From NCBI GenBank assembly GCA_003009755.1, contig PXUB01000043.1:16646-80645 (forward strand): 64,000 nt of DNA. Reading direction: 5' to 3'. Made by a program: the position numbers and the translations under genes. The notes under the pieces are model-generated. The model saw only the letters and a program-made list of their open reading frames with translations, had not been told where the DNA came from and ran no database searches. The DNA comes from Thermoplasmatales archaeon SW_10_69_26. Lineage in GTDB: Archaea > Thermoplasmatota > SW-10-69-26. Below are positions 1-8,300 of the stretch, piece by piece; the first letter of the stretch is position 1, and the number at the start of each line of letters is the position of its first letter.

Positions 1-1
1 C

Positions 2-1000
2 CGCGACGTGCCGATCAACTTCATCTACGTCAACTGCGAAGTCGTGGACACGCAGTACCGGGCGCTCACCCACATCACGAACCATCTCGTGAACGACTGG
101 GACGAGCGGGTCCCCTTCACCGGATGGCCGACCGACGAGGTGTACGCCAAGCTCCGCGAGCGCCTGGAGGCTTCCGAGGGGGTCACGATCATCGTCCTCG
201 ACGAGGTCGACAACCTCGTCTTCAAGGACGGCGACGGTCTCCTGTACAACCTCTGCCGCGTGAACGAGGACATGGAGGAAGCCAAGGTCAGCCTCATCGG
301 CATCTCCAACGACCTCCGGTTCACCGACTTCCTGGACCCCCGCGTGCGGTCCTCCTTGGGGGAAGAGGAGATCGTCTTCCCGCCCTACAACGCCGACCAG
401 CTGCGCGACATCCTGCAACAGCGCGCCGACATCGGCTTCCACGATGCCAAGCTCGACGACGACGTCATCCCGCTGTGCGCCGCCTTCGCCGCCCAAGAGC
501 ACGGGGACGCCCGCCGCGCGCTCGACCTGCTGCGCGTGGCCGGCGAGCTCACCGAACGCGAGGACTCCGAGCGCACGACCCAGGACCACGTCCGCAAGGC
601 CCAGAACAAGATCGAGCTCGACCGCATCACGGAGGTCGTCCGCACCCTTCCGATGCAGAGCAAGGTCCTGTTGCTGGCGATCCTCCTCGGCGAGGAGAAC
701 AACTCCAGCGAGACCGACCGCCAGGCGCTCATCACCGGCGAGGTCTACGACATCTACGAGGAGCTGTGCCAGGCGGCCGACATCGACGTCCTCACCCAGC
801 GCCGCATCACCGACCTGATCAGCGAGCTGGACATGCTGGGCCTGATCAACGCCCAGGTCAAATCCAAGGGACGCTACGGACGCACCAAGGAGATCCAGAT
901 GAGCGTCCCGCTCGACGGCACCAAGTCCGTGCTCCGCGAGGACCCCACCATCGACGAGATCGCGGACTACAACCCGAACCGCCAGGCCCGCCTGATCTGA
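2..1000 (+). CDS. orc1/cdc6: Orc1/Cdc6 replication initiator, 5' end cut off by the window
   Basis: This is an AAA+ ATPase that binds the replication origin and loads the MCM helicase. The reading frame is already open at the first bases, and the Walker A P-loop that should precede the visible part is missing, so the gene starts outside the window. Walker B (IIVLDEVDNLV, about residues 59-69 of the visible part) and the sensor-1 strand (LIGISNDLRF) are clear, followed by the helical lid ('GDARRALDLLR') and a C-terminal winged helix (about residues 215-330). It stands upstream of the DNA polymerase D genes, as expected for an origin-proximal replication island. The origin itself would lie upstream, outside the window. 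Confidence 0.95.
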   Translation, partial: RDVPINFIYVNCEVVDTQYRALTHITNHLVNDWDERVPFTGWPTDEVYAKLRERLEASEGVTIIVLDEVDNLVFKDGDGLLYNLCRVNEDMEEAKVSLIGISNDLRFTDFLDPRVRSSLGEEEIVFPPYNADQLRDILQQRADIGFHDAKLDDDVIPLCAAFAAQEHGDARRALDLLRVAGELTEREDSERTTQDHVRKAQNKIELDRITEVVRTLPMQSKVLLLAILLGEENNSSETDRQALITGEVYDIYEELCQAADIDVLTQRRITDLISELDMLGLINAQVKSKGRYGRTKEIQMSVPLDGTKSVLREDPTIDEIADYNPNRQARLI

Positions 1001-1088
1001 ACCGTGGGCACCGAGGCCCGCCCGCCGGGGCCACCCCCCGGTGGGTCACGGCCGCGGGTTTCTTAAGCCGTCACGACAACCGTCCCGC

Positions 1089-2096
1089 GTGGGCGGTCTC
1101 CGCGACTACGTCTACATCGCGCTCGCCGTCGTCGCCGTCTTCGGCGTGCTGTTCGCCGTCACCGGCAGCTGGCCCCCGGTCCTGACGGTGCAGTCGAACT
1201 CGATGATGCACGTCAACGAGACCGAATACCGCGCCGGCCAGGGGCACGCCCGGGCCGAGGACGTCGGCTTCGGTCGCACCGGGACGATCGACCCCGGAGA
1301 CCTCGTGCTCGTCGAAAGCGTCGACGACCCCGAGGACATCGAGACCTTCGCCGGCAGCGACGACACCCGCTATGGCGACGACGGCGACGCGCTCGTCTTC
1401 CAGCGCACCGGCTCCGGCACCGACCTCACCATCGTGCACCGAGCGATGACCTACGTCGAGGCCGAAGGCGAGGGCGACAACCGGACCTACACCGTCGAAT
1501 GGACCGAGGAATGGCTGCTCCCGCCCGAGGAGCTGGCCACGTGCAGCCGCGAGCCGTCCTTCAGGTGCACGTTCGACGAACGCGGTGTGTTCATCCCCGA
1601 GATCGGCGTGTTCGAGTGCCCGCAAAGCGGCCCGCCGTCGCGGGGCGGCCTCGGCGAGTCACGGTGCGAGAACCCCACGCCCAAGCCGTTCCTGGGCTCG
1701 GGGTTCCTGACGAAAGGTGACAACGAGGCCACGAACCCCGGCGCCGATCAGGCGCCCACCCGTCGGGGCGAGACGGCCCTGAACCCCCAACCGGTCGTCA
1801 TGGAGCAGATCCGAGGCGTGGCGCGCGGCGAGCTGCCGGCGCTCGGTGTCTGGAAGGTCGCCTTCTCCGGCACCCAGATCCACAACGCCGAGGTCCAGAA
1901 CCACGACTACTTCCTGCGCATCGGCAACATGGTCGCCCCCGCCGACGTCTGGGCCCTGGCCTTCGGCGAGCTCGTTGCGATCAGCGCCTCACCGATCGCG
2001 ACCACGATCGGCCGCCAGCTGTGGGAGGGTCGAGACGAGGAGCGGGTCCCGGAGCTGTCCGTGCTCCGCCGCGCCGCCGAGGGCAAGGAAACGTAG
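1089..2096 (+). CDS. Archaeal signal peptidase I (S26B), first of a tandem pair
   Basis: A membrane-bound peptidase that should remove signal peptides from secreted proteins. A single membrane helix (residues about 8-25) leads into the catalytic serine motif QSNSMMH (Ser38). The other catalytic elements are a VHRAM histidine motif and a TKGDN aspartate motif, giving the archaeal Ser-His-Asp arrangement. A hydrophobic stretch near the C terminus may be a second membrane helix. The protein is longer than a minimal S26B enzyme because of an acidic insert with several cysteines. I chose the GTG at 1089, not the ATG at 1041, because TTTCTTAA at about 1060-1067 lies at the usual TATA distance and the helix then starts near the N terminus. 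The next gene is a paralogue. Confidence 0.82.
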   Translation: MGGLRDYVYIALAVVAVFGVLFAVTGSWPPVLTVQSNSMMHVNETEYRAGQGHARAEDVGFGRTGTIDPGDLVLVESVDDPEDIETFAGSDDTRYGDDGDALVFQRTGSGTDLTIVHRAMTYVEAEGEGDNRTYTVEWTEEWLLPPEELATCSREPSFRCTFDERGVFIPEIGVFECPQSGPPSRGGLGESRCENPTPKPFLGSGFLTKGDNEATNPGADQAPTRRGETALNPQPVVMEQIRGVARGELPALGVWKVAFSGTQIHNAEVQNHDYFLRIGNMVAPADVWALAFGELVAISASPIATTIGRQLWEGRDEERVPELSVLRRAAEGKET

Positions 2097-2122
2097 ACCG
2101 CCGTCGGGGGATCTTGGGCAGC

Positions 2123-2326
2123 TTGGAACGTTCCCACGCCAGCGGCTTACCAATGCGTTATCGCGTCTGGAAGTTCCGTGGGCCCGGGGCTTCTTGATGT
2201 CGCGTCATCGGCTTGTGGAACGTCATCGCGTTCGGGGGGCTTCGCGGATACCGCGGCCCCCTTTTTGATGGAACGTTCCTGCTTGACTGCGTCTGCACGG
2301 ATACCGCGGGACGGAAAGTTTCGAGG
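2123..2326 (+). repeat. Two-hairpin repeat family: degenerate half copy plus full copy 1
   Basis: Positions 2206-2326 are a full copy of a ~123-base element also found at 10341-10463, 10464-10586 (both reversed) and 33317-33440. It begins catcggc. It then has a G-run/C-run hairpin whose loop holds GGATACCGC, a T-run, and a second inverted repeat (GGAACGTTCC pairing imperfectly with GGAAAGTTTC) whose loop also carries GGATACCGC. A degenerate copy of the second hairpin lies at about 2123-2182. The stretch lies between two signal peptidase genes and could act as a terminator or as an RNA element. Confidence 0.7.
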
Positions 2327-2365
2327 GCAACCGTTTTCAGTCTGGTCAGCCTCGCCTGGGCTACG

Positions 2366-3388
2366 ATGAGCGACGGGGACAGCCTGGCCCGCGACTTGCT
2401 CGTAGCGGCGGCGGTCGTGGGCGGCATCATCCTGGCCCTCGTCCTCTACACGGGCAACTGGCCACCGCCGGTCGTCGTCGAGTCCAACTCGATGATGCAC
2501 GTCGACGAGGCCGAGTACGAGGGCAACGTCGGCGACACTCGCGCCGAGGACGTCCCCTTCGGCCGAGCCGGTACCATCGATCCCGGCGACCTCGTCCTCG
2601 TCAAGCAGTTCGACACGGTCGAGTCGATCTCCACCTACGCCGACGAGGAGGAGTCACGCTACGGGAGCGTAGGCGAGGTCGTCGTCTACTTCCCCGGTGG
2701 CGACCAGCGACGGACGCCGATCATCCACCGGGCCATGACCTACGTGCAGGTCGACGACACCTCGGAGGGCCCGCGGACCTACGAGGTCCGCTGGCACAGC
2801 GACTGGGACCGCAACGTCGGGTGCGACAGCCCCGACGACAACGAGTGCGTCCAACCGGGCGAGTGCTCGGAGAACGGCCGCGGGCGCCTCACCTGCACGT
2901 TCGAGCACGGGTTCCGCCTGCCGGCGTTGCTTCGCAAAGGCGGCTCGCACGTCTACCAGCCGAGCAACTCCGGATTCATCACGCAGGGCGACAACGTCGC
3001 GGGCAACCAAGCCCCCGACCAGGCCACGCCGGCCTTCGACCGCGGCCCGGTCGAGGGCGAGTGGATCAAGGGCGTGGCGCGCGGCGAGCTGCCATGGTTC
3101 GGCCTGATCAAGCTCGCCGTCACCGGCGAGCCGGGGAACACGGTCGGCGTCCGCGACCATCCGTACTATGCCACGATCGGCTTCATGACGGCGGCCCAGG
3201 ACCTGTGGGTCATGCTCGTCGTGGGGCTCGGCGTCGTCGCCTTCGCCCCCGTCGGCGTCGACTACGGGATCCACCTCGTCCGCCGGCGGCTGTCCACCGA
3301 CCGTCGACCACCACCGGGAACCCGGGAGACGACGGCTCCCCCCGAGGAAGAGGCCGCTGGCGACGAGGTCCGCATCGACCTCGAGTAG
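2366..3388 (+). CDS. Archaeal signal peptidase I (S26B), second of a tandem pair
   Basis: Paralogue of the preceding gene and expected to have the same role of signal peptide removal at the outer face of the membrane. After a short cytosolic start, a membrane helix (residues about 9-30) leads to the catalytic serine motif ESNSMMH. IIHRAM and ITQGDN provide the histidine and aspartate motifs, and VARGELPWFGLIKL matches the conserved C-terminal box. A hydrophobic segment (DLWVMLVVGLGVVAFAP) is probably a second helix, followed by a charged tail. An open frame extends upstream to 2213 but runs through the repeat element, so I start at ATG 2366 (MSDGDSLARD). The insert with paired cysteines differs from the first copy, which may mean different substrates. 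Confidence 0.82.
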   Translation: MSDGDSLARDLLVAAAVVGGIILALVLYTGNWPPPVVVESNSMMHVDEAEYEGNVGDTRAEDVPFGRAGTIDPGDLVLVKQFDTVESISTYADEEESRYGSVGEVVVYFPGGDQRRTPIIHRAMTYVQVDDTSEGPRTYEVRWHSDWDRNVGCDSPDDNECVQPGECSENGRGRLTCTFEHGFRLPALLRKGGSHVYQPSNSGFITQGDNVAGNQAPDQATPAFDRGPVEGEWIKGVARGELPWFGLIKLAVTGEPGNTVGVRDHPYYATIGFMTAAQDLWVMLVVGLGVVAFAPVGVDYGIHLVRRRLSTDRRPPPGTRETTAPPEEEAAGDEVRIDLE

Positions 3389-3517
3389 CCCGCGTTCACT
3401 GGGGTGGGGGCGCAGGCTTTTTCCTCCCGAGCCGCATCCCGCCTCGCGGGCCCGACCTCGACGTCACCGGCCACCGCTGGCGGCCGGGTCGCCCCCACGG
3501 GGCAAGAGGGGAGTGGG

Positions 3518-5356
3518 ATGGACCAGGAAACGATCGTCAAGTTCCTATCGGAGCGCGGAACCCTCGTCCAGCCCGAGGCTCTCGACTACCTCTCGCAGCT
3601 GTCGGAACCGATGGACCGGCTCGAGGAGGGCCTGGGCCGCGGCCACGAGGTCCCCTTCGTCCTCACCGTCGACCACGTCCGCCGGATGCTCGACGGGGCC
3701 GACGAGGAACCGGCCGAACCCGACCGCCTACCCGAACCCGACGTCCGGGAGGCCCAACCCCCCCAAAGCGAGACCGAGAGCCCGCCCTCGCCCTCGACGG
3801 GGGAGCCCGAGGACGACGCCGGGCCCGTCCGCGGGGACCCGCTCGGCCGCTCGCCCGAGCCCGACACCGGGACGCAGCCGGACCCACCCAGCGGTGGCCC
3901 TCCCCGCCCGGACCCGCCGGACGAGCAACCCAGCCAGGCCGAGACGCGGACGAACGGCGGCACCGCGAGCCCGCAGGTCCCCGAGAACCCGCCGAGGGCG
4001 GACCCCGCCACCAGCGACTCCTCGGCCCAGACCGAACGCCAGGTCGCCCAGGCCGCCGCCGAGCAGGTCAAAGTCGAGCTCGACATCACCGGCGAGAGCA
4101 CCTGCGAGGGCACGATCGACGACTTCACGAAGCTCTTCCGCGACCGCTACAACAAGATGCGCAGCCTGCTGCGCAAGCGCCGCGACGTGCGCAGCGCCGT
4201 GCGCATCGGCGACCTCGACAAGGGCGGCCAGGAGAAAGCCGTCATCGGGCTCGTCGACGACGTGAAGACGACGAAGAACGGCCACCGCATCCTCACGCTC
4301 GAGGACGACACCGGCCAACTCGTCGCCCTCGCCCAGAAGGACGAGCAACGCCTGCTCGAGCTCTCCGACCGCCTGCTGCTCGACGAGGTCGTCGGCGTCA
4401 CCGGCGAGCTCGTCCGCGGCCGCCGAGGCGACGACCTGTTCATCGTCGAGGAGATCGTCCGCCCCGACGTTCGCATGGACCGCGATCCCAGCGGCGGCGG
4501 CCCCGGCTCGGTCGTGTTCGCCTCCGACGTCCACCTGGGCGCGGACACGTTCATGCGCGACGGCTGGGACACCTTCATCGACTGGCTGGCCGACCGCGTC
4601 GCCACCCGGCCCGGCGAGGACGGCGTCCGCTACCTCGTCGTGCCTGGCGACCTCGTCGAAGGTGTCGGTGTCTACCCCGGGCAAGAGGAGATCCTGCGCA
4701 TCGAAGACATCTACGACCAGTACGCCGCGGCCGCCAAGACGCTCGAGCGGTTGCCCGACGATCTGCACATCATCGTGCAGCCGGGCAACCACGACGCCGT
4801 CCGCCCGGCCGAACCCCAGCCCGCGCTACCCGAGCAGATCCAGGACCTGTTCGGCCCGAACGTCGACTTCGTCGCCAACCCCTGCCGGCTGTCGATCACC
4901 GGCGTCGAGACGCTGCTGTACCACGGCGTCTCCCTGTTCGACTACTTCGAGGCCCTGTCCAACTGCGATCTCACGAAACCGGTGGAAACGATGGAGGAGA
5001 TGCTGCGCCGCCGCCACCTGTGCCCGCCCTTCGGCGGTGAGACCCCGCTGGCCCCCGAACACGAGGACCACCTCGTCATCGACCCCGTGCCCGACATCTT
5101 CGTCACCGGGCACGTGCACGCCGCCCGCACCGGCGAGTACCGGGGCTCGCGACTCGTCAACGCCGCCACCTGGCAAGCCCAGACCGACTTCCAACGCATG
5201 CGCGGCTTCGATCCCGACCCCTGCCGCGCCTTCGAGGTCGACCTCGAGACGCTCGGCGTCACCACCTGGAAGTTCGACCACGCCGAGGGTACCGGCGAGG
5301 CCAAGCCCGTGACCGAGGACGTCTCCCGCGAGAAGCTCGGGGCGGTGAACGGATGA
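3518..5356 (+). CDS. polB: DNA polymerase D small subunit DP1 (3'-5' exonuclease)
   Basis: DP1 is the proofreading exonuclease and partner of DP2 in the archaeal replicative polymerase D. The C-terminal half is an Mre11-like calcineurin phosphoesterase with all metal-binding motifs: SDVHLG (about residue 337), PGDLVEG (about 376), PGNHDA (about 423) and GHVHA (about 530). Upstream is an OB-fold region, and between an N-terminal helical segment and that region lies a long linker rich in Pro, Glu, Asp and Arg (about residues 70-180). I start at ATG 3518, preceded by an AGAGGGGAG ribosome-binding sequence, although an open frame extends to 3404. The stop overlaps the start of polC by four bases (ATGA), so the subunits are translationally coupled. 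Confidence 0.95.
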   Translation: MDQETIVKFLSERGTLVQPEALDYLSQLSEPMDRLEEGLGRGHEVPFVLTVDHVRRMLDGADEEPAEPDRLPEPDVREAQPPQSETESPPSPSTGEPEDDAGPVRGDPLGRSPEPDTGTQPDPPSGGPPRPDPPDEQPSQAETRTNGGTASPQVPENPPRADPATSDSSAQTERQVAQAAAEQVKVELDITGESTCEGTIDDFTKLFRDRYNKMRSLLRKRRDVRSAVRIGDLDKGGQEKAVIGLVDDVKTTKNGHRILTLEDDTGQLVALAQKDEQRLLELSDRLLLDEVVGVTGELVRGRRGDDLFIVEEIVRPDVRMDRDPSGGGPGSVVFASDVHLGADTFMRDGWDTFIDWLADRVATRPGEDGVRYLVVPGDLVEGVGVYPGQEEILRIEDIYDQYAAAAKTLERLPDDLHIIVQPGNHDAVRPAEPQPALPEQIQDLFGPNVDFVANPCRLSITGVETLLYHGVSLFDYFEALSNCDLTKPVETMEEMLRRRHLCPPFGGETPLAPEHEDHLVIDPVPDIFVTGHVHAARTGEYRGSRLVNAATWQAQTDFQRMRGFDPDPCRAFEVDLETLGVTTWKFDHAEGTGEAKPVTEDVSREKLGAVNG

Positions 5357-8300
5357 CCTCCGGCTACTTCGACTCCCAGACCACCACGCCCTCGATCGAT
5401 CCCGAGGATCTCGACGAGCACCGCATCGAGACCGACGGGGTGGACGTCCACGCCGAGAACCTCGGCGCCCAGCGCGCCTACTTCGAGCGCATCACCGAGG
5501 AGGCCCATCGCTCCTTCGACATCGCCAAGCAAGCCCGCCGGCGCGGGTTCGATCCCGAGCTCGAACCCGAGATCCCTTTCGCCGAGGACCTGGCCTCCCG
5601 CGTGGAGGCCCTCGTCGGCCCCGAGGGCGTCGCCGAGCGGATTCGCGAGCTCGCCGACGAGTACGACCGCGAGAACCTCGCCCTCACGATCAGCAAGGAG
5701 ATCGCCGAGGAGCGCTTCGGCGAGCACGAGGGTCCCGAAAGCGCCCTCGACCAAGCCATCCGCACCGGGCTGGCGATCCTCACCGAGGGCATCCTCGTCG
5801 CCCCGCTGGAGGGCGTCGCCGAGGTCAGGGTCCGCGAGAACAACGACGGCACCCAGTACGCGGACGTCTACTTCGCCGGCCCGATCCGCGCCGCCGGCGG
5901 AACCGGGCAAGCCCTCAGCGTGCTCATCGCCGACGTCGTCCGCCGCGAGCTCGGGCTCGGCGCCTGGCAGGCCACCGAGGCCGAGGTCGAGCGGATGAAA
6001 GAGGAGGTCCCCGCCTACAAGCGGGCCCAGGGCCTCCAGTACACGCCTCCGCCCGAGGAGATCGAGGCCATCATCGCCAACCTCCCCGTCGGCGTCAACG
6101 GCGAGGGCACCGAATCCGAGGAGGTCTCCGGCTACCGCGATCTGCCCCGGGTCGAGACCAACCAGCTGCGCGGGGGCGCCTGCCTCGTCGTGGCCGAAGG
6201 CCTGACCCTCAAAGCCCCGAAGATCCTCAAGCACGTGGACCACCTCGGCCTCGAGGGCTGGGGCTTCCTCGACCAGCTCGTCGGCGGGGGCGACGACGAG
6301 GGCGACGCGGGCGAGGACGACACGACCGAGATCAAGCCCGTCGAGACGTTCATCAAGGAGCTCACCGCCGGCCGCCCGGTGTTCAGCCACCCGATGGCGA
6401 CCGGCGGCTTCCGCCTGCGCTACGGCCGCGTGCGCAACGCCGGTCTCGCCGCGACCGCCGTCCACCCCGCCCTCACCGTGCTCGTGGACGATTTCCTCGC
6501 CGTCGGCACCCAGCTCAAGGTCGAACGCCCCGGCAAGGGCACGATCGTGACGCCCTGCGACGAGGTCGAACCCCCGATCGTGCGCCTCACCGACGGCACC
6601 GTCCGGGAGGTCGACAGCGTCGAGGAGGCCCGCGAGCTCGGCATCACGGTCGACAAGATCCTCGACCTGGGCGAGATGCTGGTGCCCTACGGCGAGTTCC
6701 TCGAGAACAACAAGCCGCTGCCCCGGAGCGCCTGGTGCTCGGAGTGGTGGACCAAGCTCCTCGAGGACCAGGGCGAGGACGTGCCCGAGATCCGCGACGC
6801 CCAGCCCGCGCTGGCCTTCGCCGTCGCCGAAGACACCGGCACCCCGCTGCATCCGCGCTTCACGCTGATGTGGCACGACGTCGACCGCGAGGCGATCGTC
6901 ACCCTCGTCGACGCCATGGACGAGGCCCGCCTCGAGGCCGGCCGCCTCGTGCTGCCCCGCGAGGAGGACGTCAAGCACACCCTTGAGGCCTTGGGCGCCA
7001 CGCACGAGGTCACCGGGGACGACGAGCTCCGCCTGGACCCCCGCTGCTCGGTGCCCGTCCTCCGCGGCGCCGGCTACCGCGTCGACGAGGACCAGCTCGT
7101 CCGCGCCGAGGAACCGCCCGCCGACCTCGAGGACCCCCAGGCGTTGGCCGAGCACCTCTCCGGCGTCCCCCTGGAACGCAAGGCGCCCTGCCGCATCGGC
7201 GCCCGCATGGGCCGACCCGAGAAGGCCGCCGAGCGCGAGATGAGCCCGCTCGTCCACGGCCTGTTCCCGATCGGCAACGCCGGCGGCCTGCAACGCAAGA
7301 TCGGCGACGCTGCCAACAAGGGCACGATCGGGTCCACCGGCGACGAAGCCTTCGACACGATCGACGTCGGCCAACGCGAGTGCTCGAACTGCGAGATCGA
7401 GACGCTCAAGCTCGACTGCCCCGAGTGCGGCGGCCGCACCCGCCCCACCGACGCCGAGTGGCCCGAGCCCGCCGAGATCGAGCTCGGCGACCTCGTGGAC
7501 GAGGCCCTCGACCGGCTGGAGCTCAACCGGCTGCCGGACCCGGTCAAGGGCGTGCAGGGCCTCACCAGCCAGAGGAAGCTGCCCGAACCGATCGAGAAGG
7601 CCATCTTGCGCGCCGAGCACGACGTCAGCGCGTTCAAGGACGGCACCTGCCGCCACGACATGACCGACCTGCCCCTCACCGAGTTCCGCCCCGCCGAGAT
7701 CGGCACCCCTGTCGAGAAGCTGCACGAGCTCGGCTACACCCACGACGTCCGCGGCGACGAGCTCACCGACCCCGACCAGCTCGTCGATCTGCACGTTCAG
7801 GACGTCGTCGTCAACGAGGGCGCGCTGGAGTACATGGCGCGCGTTGCCGACTTCGTCGACGACCTGTTGACCCGCCTCTACGGGATCGAGGCCTTCTACG
7901 ACCTCGACGACCCCGAGGACCTGGTCGGGCACCTCGCCGTCGGCCTCGCCCCGCACACCAGCGGCGGCGTCCTGTGCCGCATCATCGGCACCACGAAGGC
8001 CGCTGGCCACTTCGGCCACCCCTTCTTCCACGCCGCCAAGCGGCGGAACTGCTTCACAGGTGACACCGAACTCCTCGTCTACGACGACGGCGAGGCTCGC
8101 AAAACCCGCCTCGACGAGCTCGTGGACCCCGCCGTCGAGGACAGGGGCCGTCCGATCGACGCCCACGGCACCGAGGCCGCCGAGCCCGACGACGAGCTCG
8201 CGGTCCTCTCGCTGGACCCCGACACCGGCCAACCCACCCGCCACCCGGTGACCAAGCTCATCCGCGGCCGCACCCAGGAGTGGGTCGAGATCGAGACCAC

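Noticed and set aside
2213..2365. Longer N terminus for the second signal peptidase
   Set aside because: The upstream part of the frame is the structured repeat, and family members start shortly before the first membrane helix.
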